From NCBI GenBank assembly GCA_000151295.1, contig GG745375.1, positions 99,122 through 163,121 on the forward strand: a DNA stretch of 64,000 nucleotides. Reading direction: 5' to 3'. This DNA comes from Allomyces macrogynus ATCC 38327 (taxonomy: Eukaryota > Blastocladiomycota > Blastocladiomycetes > Blastocladiales > Blastocladiaceae). Position numbers and translations under genes: made by a program. Positions 46,190-57,317 of the stretch are shown here, piece by piece. The notes beneath the pieces are model-generated. The model was not told the DNA's origin and made no database searches. It saw nothing but the letters and a program-made list of their open reading frames with translations. Position 1 is the first letter of the stretch. Each line of letters opens with the position of its first letter.

Positions 46190-47695
46190 CTATGCGACCG
46201 ACTTCTGGCTCGCGGCCTTGGCGCGGCGCTCCATGACCATGAACACGGACGCAAAGATCACGCCGAGCCCACCGATCGCAAACAGCCAGTAAATGTTGGC
46301 GTCGTACTGCCATGCCTCGGGCTTGCCCGCGGCCTTTTCGAGGTTGAAGACGGCCGAGAACAGGAACCCGCCCGCAACGGCGGCGATCGACCACGCCGTG
46401 AGAGCCAGACCGTACAGCGACGACGCGTTCTCCTCGTCAAAGTTGTCGGCGACGGTTGCGGGCAAGACACCAAACCCGGCACCGAAACCCGTGGCCATCA
46501 TGAAGAGACCGGCAAGACTCAGGCCAAAGTTGCCGACGTGGAACGAGATCAGAACCATGGCGAGCGACACGACTTGCATGACTTCGGCAATCAGCAGGCA
46601 CGGCATACGGCCGAGGTGGTCCGAGAGAATACCGAACCCGGCCTTGCCGGCGAGCGTGAAGAAGCCGTTGATGGCAACGATCACACCGGCCGTCTGCGCC
46701 GACTTGTGGTAAATCGTGATGGCGATATCGGCAATCTTGGCCATGAGCACGAGCCCGGACATGATGCACGTGAAGAAGACGAGGTAGACCAGAATGTACT
46801 TGAGCGACTTGGCGTCCTTGACAAACGACGCGTGCTTGGCCGCGTGTACGGCGGGCGTCGCGGGCGGCGGCATCGGTGCCGGCGGCTTCTTGTCAGGGTG
46901 CTTCGGGTCGACGGGCGGGACGTAGCCCTCGGGCGGGAAACGGAACATGAAAGAAGCCGGGAACTGGATCACGGCGTAGACGGCCATGACAATCAGGAAC
47001 GTGTTGGTGACCGTTGTTGCCTCGAGGAGCGCCGTCTGCATCAGACTGCCCACGACACCGCCCATGCCGAAACCGCCCGTGGCCCACGCCGCCGACTCGC
47101 CGCGCTTGTCTGGGAAGTACTTTTGCAGCGTCATGATTGCCGTAATGTAACTGATGCCAATGCCTAATCGCCAGATTGGAGGTGAGTGAGCAGACGGAAA
47201 TCGCGCCGATGAGCATCGAGAGTCGAAATGCGTACCAATTCCGCCAATCACGCCAATGCCCACGTAAAGCAGCGGGAGCGACTTGAGTTCACACCCGAGT
47301 GCCGTCAATCCTTGGCCGAGCATAAACAGGAACGCGCCGAGCAGTGCGGGGATGCGCGGACCGTGCCGCTCGAGCCACGGGCCTGTGAAGAAGGCGGCAA
47401 AGCCCATCATGCCAACGGCAATGAAAAAGGCAATCGAAACGTTCTCCTCGGTGACGTGCTGCTCGCCGCCCTCGGACATGCGTCGTGCAATTGGGCCATT
47501 GTAGACGGACCTACGCGCGAAAGAGAATCGCGACTAGTGAGCCGATGCTCGCGCTGAACGATACCGCGAGTCGTGGACATACCAGTCGTAGATCCCACCC
47601 AAACACGCGTGGTTCAAAAACGCAGCCGGCAGCAACATCCAGCGCTTGAACTTGCCGCCATGGCCCAAGAACACTCGTTGCTCCTCGAGAATTTG
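46190..47695 (-). CDS. Major facilitator transporter, oxalate/formate antiporter (OFA) type; start unresolved
   Basis: Exons 47583..47695, 47236..47510 and 46190..47163 join in frame (454 codons including stop). The opening FKRWMLLPAAFLNHACLGGI, then YDWSVYNGPIARR, is the characteristic OFA-family N-terminus. About 12 hydrophobic segments follow (IAFFIAVGMMGFAAFFTGPW, YILVYLVFFTCIMSGLVLMA, LSLAGLFMMATGFGAGFGVL, IYWLFAIGGLGVIFASVF) with a cytoplasmic Pro/Lys loop in the middle (DPKHPDKKPPAPMPPP). The tail is RRAKAASQKSV. In-frame TAG precedes CAA at 47695, so a short 5' exon with the start codon lies upstream (47700-48000), or translation begins at the Met in RWMLL. A small monocarboxylate is a likely substrate but is not shown. 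Confidence 0.85.
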
Positions 47696-50252
47696 CTAGA
47701 GAATCAAATTGACGCGAGCAAAATGGTCAGTTTGGTGGTCGATGATCACGGTCACACTTCCCATCGTTCACGCGCGCAGGCTGCAGTAAGGTGCGGTGGG
47801 GCGCATTGCAGCGGCTGGGCGAGTCGCCACCATCGACTTCTGTCCGCACGTCGGACATCCACTCTCGAAAACGACTTTTTCTGGACGCGACCACGATCTT
47901 CTGTTGCCAAGAAGAGCCGGGCAGCGTTCCTGGCCGGCATAGTGGTGGCCGACTTCACGGTCGTGGTGGTCGGCCCGCGCGAAAGTCGTGGCGCGGGATC
48001 ATGAACTCTCCCGGCTGTGCGCGCCAAGTCCATCATTCACCATCATCGGCGATGGCCATGACCACCATCCCAAAGGAACCCAGTTTGCTGCGAGCGCATG
48101 TTGACTTCGCGCGCAACGCAAGAACGAGCGAGTGACCGAGCAAGAGCGCACCTTTTCCGATTTCGGAGCGTGCGTCGTGTCGGTAAAGTAGGTGCTGATG
48201 GTTGCAACGGCGCCGTTCTTGTGCTTGTGGTGCGCAGCCTCGGGCGCACGCAACAGCGCCGACGGTGCGGCCTCGTGCCGTGCTGCTGGCGTGGTGTTGT
48301 CGGCAGCGGTCATGGCGAGGATGGGCGGCGATCGGGCGAGCGGTACGCGGGTGCGGTATCCGGGGCGTCGACGGGGTGCGCAGCTGGACAGGCAGGCGCA
48401 AGCTGCTCAAGGCCGGTAGGGTACAGGCGCTCCTTCGTGTCGATCGTTGGACCACAACGGGGCAGCCAACCGGGTGGTTCCTCGTCGTCGAAGGGTGCGC
48501 GAGAGAGAGCGTCGGCCAGAGGGGGAGCGCGACCTGGGTGGTGGGGCCCCTGTTCTTTTCAAGGGCCCGGGTCGGCCAGAGGGGCCAAGAGGGCGCGCAC
48601 ACAGTCGGTCGTGTTGGGTGGGTGGTGCGCGAAAACAAAGATGGCGACTGGATTGCGATGGCGCACACGGGACCGGTCAGGATGGCTTCTGGCTCGCGCG
48701 CGGCGGCCAGCCCGTCCCGAAGAAGTCCAATCGCCATGCACTTCACAGCCAAGCTGTTCCTTTAGTCCCCAACCACGTCCACCACAATTGGCATCCATGC
48801 AGGCTCATGCGTGCGCCATTTGCCGTCCCGTCGATGGTTGTGAGGTTGTTGAGGTGACCAGGTGCGAAGCCAAGCCGCCATGGCGAGGAAAGGCTCTAGA
48901 ACGCCCAAAATGGTCCCTCATGACCATTCTTCGCACTTCAAGGTTGCTCGTGGCACGCGTGGCGTCGCTTCGCGTAGCTTCGCGGCCCAAAACACGCCAA
49001 GTTGGCCACAGCAACCATGGCCGATTGGCCGGCGCCACCGTGTCACCGGGTTTGCGACGTTCGCAGGTCCAAGCCATCGGTCATGGGGGCAACCAAAGGC
49101 AAAAATATGTTGATGGTGCACGCGCGCAAGCAACTTGCGCACCCGCGGCTATCATCGCAGTGCACAATCGCGAGCAACAATCGCCGGGCCCGCGCAGCGG
49201 GTCCCAAGGAGCGGGACGGCGCGCGCGAGAGAGCACACCGCACCGCGGGGTCCGGGTGGACGTCGGACTGCCGGCCTGCCGGACGGGCGCCCGCTGCGAT
49301 GAACATGCCGCACGCACGGCCCGAGGGGCCGGGCTGTTTTGCACGCGTGGAAGCGCCCAAGCAAGGGCGAGCCGATCAAATCTTAACGACAAAGATGTGG
49401 CAATTTTCTGGCGCCCAAAGATGAAGATTTCTCCTCGGGCGAGCTGGCGACGGTGTGGGGGCGACGCGCATGAGCAGCGCTTGCGAGCGTTCGCGGGGTT
49501 GTGAAGACGCGCGCAGGACTTACATAGCATCTTCGTCCCCCGCGTGCATGATTGAAACGGATCCGGCGCACAATCTGAGCGAGTGTGGGGCCGTTTGAGG
49601 GGCCCGGAAGTCGATACACCTTCTGCAAGGTCTCCTCCGCTGCTTGTCGTCGGGAAAGACCAAAGAGGACGCGCGCTTGCAACCGAGCGACTGAACCAAC
49701 CTCTCTCGTGGTGTCGCGTATGGTTGAGCAGAAGTATTCATCATGTGCCGAACCGGCCGCCTGCGCCGCGCGTTGATGTCGACTCGGGGAACAGAAGCCG
49801 ACGGTGCGTGCGGGTGCGGCGATTCGGTGGAGTGGGATTCTGCAATCCGAAGAGGCAATTCTTGTCCGTAGTTCGGCCGGTGTTGGACGAGACGGCGCGA
49901 CGCCAGCTCATGGAGGATTGCGCCAGAGATCATGTCATTTCGCGTGACGCGACGCGTCCCGTGCGTGTGACTGGGTAGCTGAACAAGTTGGTCAGCCGCG
50001 CATTGACGGCCAACTTGGGCGGGATCTCTGCCAACTTGGCCAGCCGCAATCGACCACAACCACAACTTGGTCTCCATTCTCGTCGACCGCGACGAAGTAC
50101 TCGGCCTCCCTTGGGACGCTACGACCCTACCAATTGCCGCACTGCGATCTCCGCTCTGTTCCGGCCAAAAATCGAACATCATCAAGCGCTCTGCCGACTT
50201 TCAAGCGCCCGGACGTGACCTGCTGCAAATCATACCTGGACCCCAGCTCGCG
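47696..50252. other. About 2.5 kb with no convincing gene
   Basis: Long frames exist on both strands (for example + 48098..49504, - 48033..48752 and - 49520..50185), but they are Arg/Ala/Pro/Gly-rich shadows without motifs, splice support or agreement with each other. The first 300 nt probably hold the first exon of the MFS gene. The rest could be promoter, decayed sequence or non-coding RNA. I see no repeat structure or mobile-element hallmark. Confidence 0.45.
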
Positions 50253-51371
50253 ATGGACTATTCTAATCTGAACCGCGTCAAGCACATCATTCTCGTGCTC
50301 TCCGGCAAGGGCGGAGTCGGCAAGACGGCCATCTCGTCGCAACTCGCCCTGTCGCTCGCGACTGCCGCCAACAATGAGACGCGCGTTGGCGTGCTCGACA
50401 TTGACCTGTGTGGACCATCAGTTCCGCGCGTGCTCGGCGTCGATGCGAGTGCCGTCATGCAGTCGAGCAGCGGGTGGGTGCCCGTCGTGGTGCCCAACAC
50501 GAATTCGCGCTTGAAAGTCATGAGCATTGGGTTCCTCTTGCCCAACAAGGATGACGCCGTCGTTTGGCGAGGACCCAAGAAGACGAGTACATTTTCTGAC
50601 AGCGACACGATTGGCCCGTTACTGACGCTGCGCTCTGACTGACACTCTCTTTGCCGCTCACGGTTAGCCATGATCCAGCAATTCTTGACGAAAGTGTGCT
50701 GGGGCGAACTCGACTACTTGATCATCGACACGCCGCCAGGTTCGTATTTTTCGACACGCAAAAGCGAGAACGACATCGACAGAGACTAACCGCGAGCTCC
50801 GTTAGGAACGTCGGATGAGCATCTTGCTGTCATCGAGGCATTGAAGGACTTTGCCAACAAGGCTGCAGTGATCGTTACAACGCCGCAGGTGCGCATCCCG
50901 CTCGCGAACCCGGCTCGACCAACCACTCGAGAGTTTCGTGATAGCTGACCGGCAATTCTCCACCCATTTTCGTAGCTCGTTGCCGTCTCCGACGTGAAAA
51001 AGGAGATCCACTTTTGCCTCAAGGTCGAGCTGCCCGTCCTGGGTATCGTCGAGAACATGAGCGGTTTCCGGTGCCCGCACTGCGCCGACTGCACGCCCAT
51101 CTTCTCGTCCGGCGGTGGGCAGGCGCTCGCCGACCAATTTGGTGTCCCTCTGGTCGGTACGATCCCGATTGACCCGGCGTTTGCCCAGCTCGTCGATTCG
51201 CCACAACCCGACGCGCCACTGGCTGCTGTCTACCCGAATACGGAAATGGGGCGCGCGTTCGCGGTCGTGGCCGATAAGGTCGTGGACCGGCTCGACACGG
51301 TGCTGGCCGCAGCGGCCGCGCCAAGGAATGGTGTGCAGGCCGCGACTGTCGCGAACGAGAGCAGGGCGTGA
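50253..51371 (+). CDS. CFD1: Cytosolic Fe-S cluster assembly P-loop ATPase CFD1/NUBP2, 294 aa, 4 exons
   Basis: Scaffold NTPase of the cytosolic iron-sulphur assembly pathway, acting with NBP35. Exons 50253..50586, 50668..50739, 50806..50888, 50976..51371; 295 codons. Motifs: SGKGGVGKT deviant Walker [38 protein letters not shown] Walker B region, and the C-terminal CPHC cluster-binding pair in [12 protein letters not shown]. The absence of an N-terminal four-Cys motif separates it from NBP35/NUBP1. ATG 50253 follows upstream in-frame sequence lacking family similarity, so this start is preferred. Confidence 0.95.
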
Positions 51372-51689
51372 GCGGAGCGGGTGGATACTGCTTTTGTACA
51401 TTTATTTCGTAGCGAGACGAGCCCAGTTTTTTCTGTTCGACCTGATGTTTCATCGCGATCACGTTTCTGGCCATGCTGATCTCTCAACCTGTCCTCGATT
51501 TCCTCGAGCCCATTTGGCCACCGACTTTCAAATCCAACGACGACTGCAGTGCCCGCCGCTGTACAACATTCGCTGCAAACCGATACTTTCACCAAAGCAA
51601 CAGCTTGCTGTGAGTCCAGTCGCGCCCGACCACGGTTCAGCAGAAGAGTTGCCGTGACCAATGCCCCATCAACTACCGACCCGCCGGCC

Positions 51690-52767
51690 ATGGACCATGC
51701 CAACGACGATGACGCAGCATTATCGTGTGCCATTTGCCTGGAGAATTGGGAGCCCTCAATGACCAGGCTGTGGTGCGGGCACACGTTCCACGAGCCGCAC
51801 GTAATCCCTCTCCCGCAGACGGCAGTCCCGACCTCTGCGTGTTGCGCCCATGACTGACGGGGTGACTGCGCTCGCAATCGCTGGACACGTAGGTGCATTG
51901 GGCGAGTACGGGCGGGGTCGAAGAAATGTACCGTGGTATGCCATCGTTGATGGTGGGCGATATGACAATGACGATCACCTAGGCCTCTGCCCTCCCCTTC
52001 TCTCAGGCCCGATCTGCCGGTCGGTACCCAAGAAAGACGAGCAGGAACATTTGACTCTCAAGCTCAATCACACACCGAAGTCGATTGGCGAGCAGGTACG
52101 CTCCGCCTAGGCCGTCATCCGTCGGTTTCTGCACTCTGGTCGCATTTCCTGACGCCCTGCCACGATAGGATAGCTCTTTCCCGCAGGCCCCCCTTCTCTC
52201 GCCGACCTCCGAGCGCAAATGGAGTCGCTCGTCGACGAGGACGCGGCGCTGAGGGCGCAGCTCCAGGAACTCGTCGCAGACGAGATCACATTCAAGACGC
52301 AGGAGGCCGTGTTGATGGCCGATGCTGCCCGGTCTGAGGTCGACTTGCGCCGCAAGTTGCGCGAGGAGCATGACAAGCTGATTCGAATGCGCGACGAATT
52401 GGCGGCCGAGGCCGTGAGTTTGCAGGCCGAGCTGGAGAGCGTCAAGGCGCGATGCGAGTGCATTACTTCACCTTCTCTTCAGGTTCGACGTTGACAGACC
52501 TTTTTCGACGGCATTGCTGACAATCACGTTGGCATTAGTAGGAAGACGCTGCGCGACCGCACAAACAAGCGCAACGACCTCGACCGGGACGGGGAGAAGC
52601 GCAAGAAGTACGAGGCCAGGACACACCGTTTGCAGCGCCAGATTGCCGAGATGCGCGGAACGGCGCCGTCGAGTTCGGACACGCCTAAACGGAACCGGAC
52701 GCCGTCGCCGCCCGCCGTGCCGAAAACGAAACGCGCCAAGAGCGTACGAAGCTCGGTGGTCCGATAG
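51690..52767 (+). CDS. RING finger plus coiled-coil protein, TRAIP-like, 246 aa; uses a GC-AG intron
   Basis: Exons 51690..51796, 51893..51927, 52007..52095, 52174..52457, 52542..52767; 247 codons. Intron 1 must begin GCACGT and end TAG to give the intact RING: CAICLENW, then CGHTFHEPC, then KKCPICR, close to the TRAIP pattern CGHTFHLQC...CPQCR. A GT donor at 51801 would break the frame. Residues 80-200 are coiled coil (LRAQMESLVDEDAALRAQLQ, DLRRKLREEHDKLIRMRDEL), followed by a basic tail PKRNRTPSPPAVPKTKRAKS, a likely nuclear signal. TRAIP is a replication-stress ubiquitin ligase. Splicing at 52757 (GTGGTC) could instead extend the protein into 52970-53260, which encodes SNLIELSSSDTDD, a SUMO-interaction-like motif. 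Confidence 0.75.
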
Positions 52768-53469
52768 GAACCGGCGGCATCTGCACCACCCGCGGCGGGT
52801 TCCCTCGAACGCCGTCGCGGGCCGCCCCCCCTCTCCCCCCCCCCGAGACGCGCTCGTTGCGCGCGACAAGCAGCCCGGCAACGCCAGACGCGTCGCCCCC
52901 ACCACCTCCACCGCCACCGCTGCTGCTGTCCAGGACGCGTGCGACACCGACCGTGGGTTGATCAGCGGCCATGCCAATAGGGGTGTCGTTGGTATTGGAG
53001 ATCCAGGACGACGACGAGGAGAGCGGTGCGAAGCAGCTCGCGCGGGAGCATGCCCGCTCGCTCCTGGATCTCGGTGTCGTCGTCGTCATCCTCGTCGTTT
53101 CCACAGCGACAGCGACCCGCTGGCGATCTGATTGTGCCACCACGGCCGCGATCTCCCGCTGTACCGCGGCCCCCGTTTACCCTGGCCAGTCGCGATCACG
53201 CCGCTCCGGGCGACTCCAATTTGATTGAGCTGTCGTCGTCTGACACCGATGATGGCAGGTGAGTTTAGAACCATAACATGAACAGTGCAGGTTGATCGAT
53301 ATTTTTTGGCTGAGTCAGCGATCAACTGCTGTGGGGGAAGGGACAACAACCGGTCAACCATCCGCTTTCCAAACGACCTGTTGCAGCTGCAGCGCCTTCT
53401 TGCATAAATACCTCCCCGCGACCGGCGCATCTCAACCAGCAACTGGCGCAAACCGTCAATCACACAAGC
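52768..53469 (+). other. Region with possible extra exons (SIM-like motif) and SDR promoter
   Basis: Plus-strand frames at 52970-53265 read LVLEIQDDDEESGAKQLARE in one frame and SNLIELSSSDTDDG followed by a canonical GTGAGT donor in another. They may be 3' exons of the RING gene or a separate small gene. A Pro/Ala/Thr-rich stretch precedes them. A TATA-like CATAAATA at 53403-53410 belongs to the SDR gene. Confidence 0.35.
53403..53410 (+). promoter_or_regulatory. TATA-like element of the SDR gene
   Basis: CATAAATA about 60 nt before ATG 53470. Confidence 0.4.
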
Positions 53470-54635
53470 ATGGTCAAGCAAGTCTACCCGAGTTACTTTA
53501 TCACGGGCGCGTCGTCGGGCCTTGGTCGCCATTTGGCGCTCGAGCTCGCAGCACGCGCAGCCAAGCACAACTGGCCGTTGAGCCTTGCCCTCACGGCACG
53601 CCGCCTCGAGCTGCTCGAGGAGTTGAAAAAGGAGATCGCCGCGCTGGCGCCGGCTGTTCGTGTCAAGACGGCCGTGCTCGACGTGACCTGGGACGACGAC
53701 GCGATTTGGCGCGTGATTACCGAGTGCCATGCCGAGCTCGGCAACTTGCACTGCTTTGTAGTCAACGCAGGGATCGCAGGTACGTGAAGCATCCGGAGCG
53801 GATACTTTTTGCTCGCTCGACAATGTTCCCTGACCAAGAATCGGCGCGATGGTGTAGCCACGGCGCGCATGATCGGTGCTTCAGACCGCAACTTTGCCGT
53901 TGAGCGTCCAGTGCTCGCGACGAACCGTACGTCAATACGGCTGTCTTATTCGCCCGTTACCGCGAGGAGCTGACGATTCGGGTGCGATTTGGGGGCGATT
54001 GCTGGAAAGTGATCGGCGCCATGGCCACGACAGATGCGGCTGTGCGGTACATTCGCGAGAACGGCATCAACAAGACGCCGGAACAGGCGCACATTGTCGG
54101 CATCTCGTCGTTCTCCTCGCTCGGCGTCACGAACCGCAGCTCTTACTCGGTCTCCAAGGGTACGTCGCGTGTGGTGCTGTTCATCGCAGCTGGTCGATCC
54201 AATCGAGCTCATTTGTGCTTTTGCGTCACTGTAGCTGCACTGGAGCGGTACCTCGACATCTTGCGCATGGAGTCTGCTGGTCAAGGCATTCACGTTACGA
54301 CCATTATCCCTGTGCGTGTTCACGGCTCCTGCTGGCCCGTTATTTTTGACCAGCACCATTGACGTTCGCCGCGACACCCGTTGTAGGGTTATATTGACAC
54401 GCCCATCAACCAGCACCGCCCGCACCGTCCTTTCCTGATCACGGCCGAGGCTGGTGCCGTGGCCATGGCCAACGCCATGACGGTTCGCGGCGGTGGTGCT
54501 GGTAACGCGCTCGTGCCGTGGTGGCCGTGGGCCATCATGTGGACCGTCTTCAACTGGATCCCGAAGTGGCTCTACTTCTGGTACGTGCCGCGCATGACCA
54601 AGGGCCACGAGCCCGATCAGGCCAAGCGCGATTAG
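53470..54635 (+). CDS. Short-chain dehydrogenase/reductase, 284 aa, 5 exons
   Basis: NAD(P)-dependent oxidoreductase with a Rossmann fold. Exons 53470..53779, 53858..53926, 54010..54159, 54235..54311, 54387..54635; 285 codons. Motifs: FITGASSGLGRHLALELAAR (TGxxxGxG cofactor loop), TARR (an Arg after beta2 suggests NADP), VNAGIAG, ATNLIGAMATTDAAVRYI, then SSFSSLG and the catalytic YSVSK, then IIPGYIDTPIN. The end has a Trp-rich hydrophobic segment (PWWPWAIMWTVFNWIPKWLY) followed by basic residues, suggesting a C-terminal membrane anchor. I cannot name the substrate; a lipid or sphingoid base is possible given the anchor. Confidence 0.88.
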
Positions 54636-55918
54636 GTCGGCGCGGCCGCGTTCGGTCGGGTCCAGAGTCGTCGGCATGTTCGCCATCGTCGTCGTCGGCG
54701 CGCTCATACTCGTTGTCAAGAGCGCACGTTCACCTGTCGCGCGGTGGAGAGAATAGATGCCCGTGTTCTGGAGACGATGAGGGTGGTCGCGACGTGAGAG
54801 GGTGGCGGCAGACCACATTGCGATACGCGCGTGCGCGGCCGTGCCGGCGCGCATCATCGTACAGGGTTGTGATCCTCGCTTGTTTCACGGAGGAACAAAC
54901 CCGCATGCCGCGGCGCACGCGCGCGTGCCCGTGCGTTCCGCCATGCACGATTTTCTCCTCGGCTGATCACGACTGTTGGTCGTGGCAATTTCTCGATTTC
55001 TTGGCGTGCGGCTCGCGCGCAGCACCCCAATTTGAATTTCACTCTCGAAACAGTCGCCGTGCCGCCGCGTCCGCCCACGCGCCGCCCCGACACGAAGTGG
55101 CCGACCAATGCATGCGGCCATCTATGATATTCACTTGAGTGAGGTGAGCTGTGTCCGGTTCGCCCATTTTGCAGCGCACGTCTGGTATTCCTCGCTCCGC
55201 GCAAGACAAGCACTTGGGTGGGGATGGACTAGGTTGCACCAGCGGCCGTGAACTTGCCATGGTTGCTCACGAGCGGCGCCCCGATGCTTTTAGCGGCGTG
55301 CTATGGGCACTGTGGACAACAGAGATACACGACCTCTTGTTGACTGATGTCGACATTTTTACGCCCAGAAACAGGCGTGCATCCTGTCCATCCGCGGGTT
55401 GCCGTTTCATCCTTCCGGGTGCGCGCAACGTAACGTTCTCTCCCTTTTTCAAAAACCATGGGCAAAAGTCCCCTTTCCGAGGCTGGGACCCAGTGACAGG
55501 ACCATATTCGTTGTCGAGATTCGAGCATCGCGTTGCTCTTTTGGCGTTGCCGCCGCAAAGTTATCATGAGGGGAAGAGAGGTGGCCGGTGTTTGAACAAC
55601 CAAAACGCGCCGCGGCGCAACTGGTGTTGGCATCGCTTGTCTTCTCCATGGTGAAGCATGAGCGCGAAAGGGGATCTCGATTCATGAATCAACGACCGAC
55701 CGCGCGCCAGTTCCCCTCCCCCGCCCTCGCTCTTGTCTCAACGCCGGCTGCAGGGCCGACGCCGACACACGCCTGCCCTTTGCTTCTGACTTGAAGTCGC
55801 ACTTTTTCCATGGCCCGGCACGGTTTGACAACCAACCGGAGCCGACCCGGTGCCCGGCACGGCACGCCGCACCCCTTCCCGCGCGTTTGATGGCGAGCGT
55901 GGTGCACCCGGCGCGCCG
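54636..55918. other. Intergenic, nothing recognised
   Basis: About 1.3 kb before the polygalacturonase promoter. Open frames on both strands are short, overlapping and without motifs. No RNA gene recognised. Confidence 0.5.
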
Positions 55919-55924
55919 TATAAA
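55919..55924 (+). promoter_or_regulatory. TATA box of the polygalacturonase gene
   Basis: TATAAA 73 nt upstream of ATG 55992 in otherwise GC-rich sequence. Confidence 0.7.
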
Positions 55925-55991
55925 GCTCGAGCAATCCCGCGCCATCGTCGGTCCCGCCATCAGCACCCGATAGACGCCACCCGACTCCACC

Positions 55992-57317
55992 ATGCACGCA
56001 TCGCTCGCCTTCCTGCTCGCCTTCTTCGCTCTGTCCGTGCAGGCCGCGCCTGCCGGCAACGCGTGTGTTGTCGACTCCATTGCTGCGGCCAAGAACGTAG
56101 CCAGCTGCTCGACCATCACCATCAAGTCGTTCACGGTGCCCGGCGGACAGACACTCGCGCTTGAGGGCCTCAAGGACGGCACGGTTGTCAACTTTGCCGG
56201 TGACCTGACGTTCGGGTACAAGGAGTGGGAGGGCCCGCTGTTCCGCGTCTCGGGCGCGTCCGACTCGGCCAAGGTGACGGTGGTGCGTGTCGAATTCTGC
56301 GGTCGAATTTGGTCGAGAGTGGCGTTGGATGTATTTGGCTCACCATCGCCTCGTCGCCGCGAATGATATAGAACGGCAACGGCCACGTCCTCGACGGCCA
56401 GGGTCAGCTCTACTGGGACGGCAAGGGCGGGAACGGCGGCAAGACCAAGCCGCACCCGATGGTCAAGCTGAACGCGGCCGGTTCCGTCTCAAAGCTCGTC
56501 GTCAAGAACACGCCCGCACACGCCATCTCTGTCGGTGCCAAGGGCGCGCTCGTGATCGACAGCGTCACCATCGACGACACGCTCGGCGCGACCAAGGGTG
56601 GCCACAACAGTACGGTTCATGCTCGGCGCTTCTTCTCCACCCGAAACCGCGTTGCTCACCGCTCTTTTTTGTCACTTTGCGTAGCCGACTGCTTTGACGT
56701 GTCGAGTGTCAACGGCCTGACGATCCAGAACTCGATCTGCAAGAACCAGGACGACTGTCTCGCGCTCAAAGACGGCAAGAACGTCAAGTTCCTCAACAAC
56801 CAGTGCATTGGCGGCCACGGCATTTCGATTGGCTCGATCAAGGCCGGCAAGCACGTCGACAATGTCCTGATCCAGGGCAACACGATTGCCGACTCGGACC
56901 AGGCGCTGCGCATCAAGACCTACAACGCGGCCAAGGACGCGTCGGCCTCGAACATTCACTACAACGACAACCACGCGACCAACATCAAGAAGTACGGCAT
57001 GATGGTCGTGCAGGACTACACCAACTCGGGCGAGACGGGCAAGGTCGACCAGCCCATGCCCATCACCAACGTCAACTTTGAGGGCAAGCCGTCGACGATT
57101 GTCATGAACGGCGGGCAGGCCTACAAGGTGCTTTGCGGCGCCAACTCGTGCACGGGCACGTGGGACTGGTCGCTGCTCAAGATCTCGGGCAAGTCCAAGG
57201 CTGGCACCAGCAGTACGTAATCCGTCGGCGTTGAGCGTGGACGTTATGGTGGAGAGTGTTACTGATCACTTGATGTTTCTCTTTGCGCTCGTAGACATCA
57301 AGAACATCAAGTGGTAA
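55992..57317 (+). CDS. Secreted polygalacturonase (GH28), 359 aa, 4 exons
   Basis: Hydrolyses alpha-1,4 links of polygalacturonic acid in pectin. Exons 55992..56282, 56372..56609, 56685..57212, 57295..57317; 360 codons. The signal peptide is MHASLAFLLAFFALSVQA, followed by APAGN. The beta-helix body includes GHVLDGQGQLYWDGKGGNGG and PMVKLNAAGSVSKL. The four GH28 motifs are present: HNTDCFDV (NTD, completed by the exon 2/3 junction), NQDDCLAL (DD), GGHGISIGS (GHG) and RIKTYN (RIK). Six or more Cys fit secreted disulfides. The last exon is only 23 nt and encodes NIKNIKW. It lacks a carbohydrate-binding module. It implies growth on plant matter. Confidence 0.95.

Noticed and set aside
48098..49504. 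468-codon open frame on +
   Set aside because: Arg/Gly/Ala/Pro-rich with no motif, overlapped by an equally long minus-strand frame; typical of stop-poor GC-rich DNA.
52168..52200. Frameshift in the poly-C run of the TRAIP-like gene
   Set aside because: Choosing the upstream TAG acceptor (exon starting 52174) restores the phase without invoking an indel.
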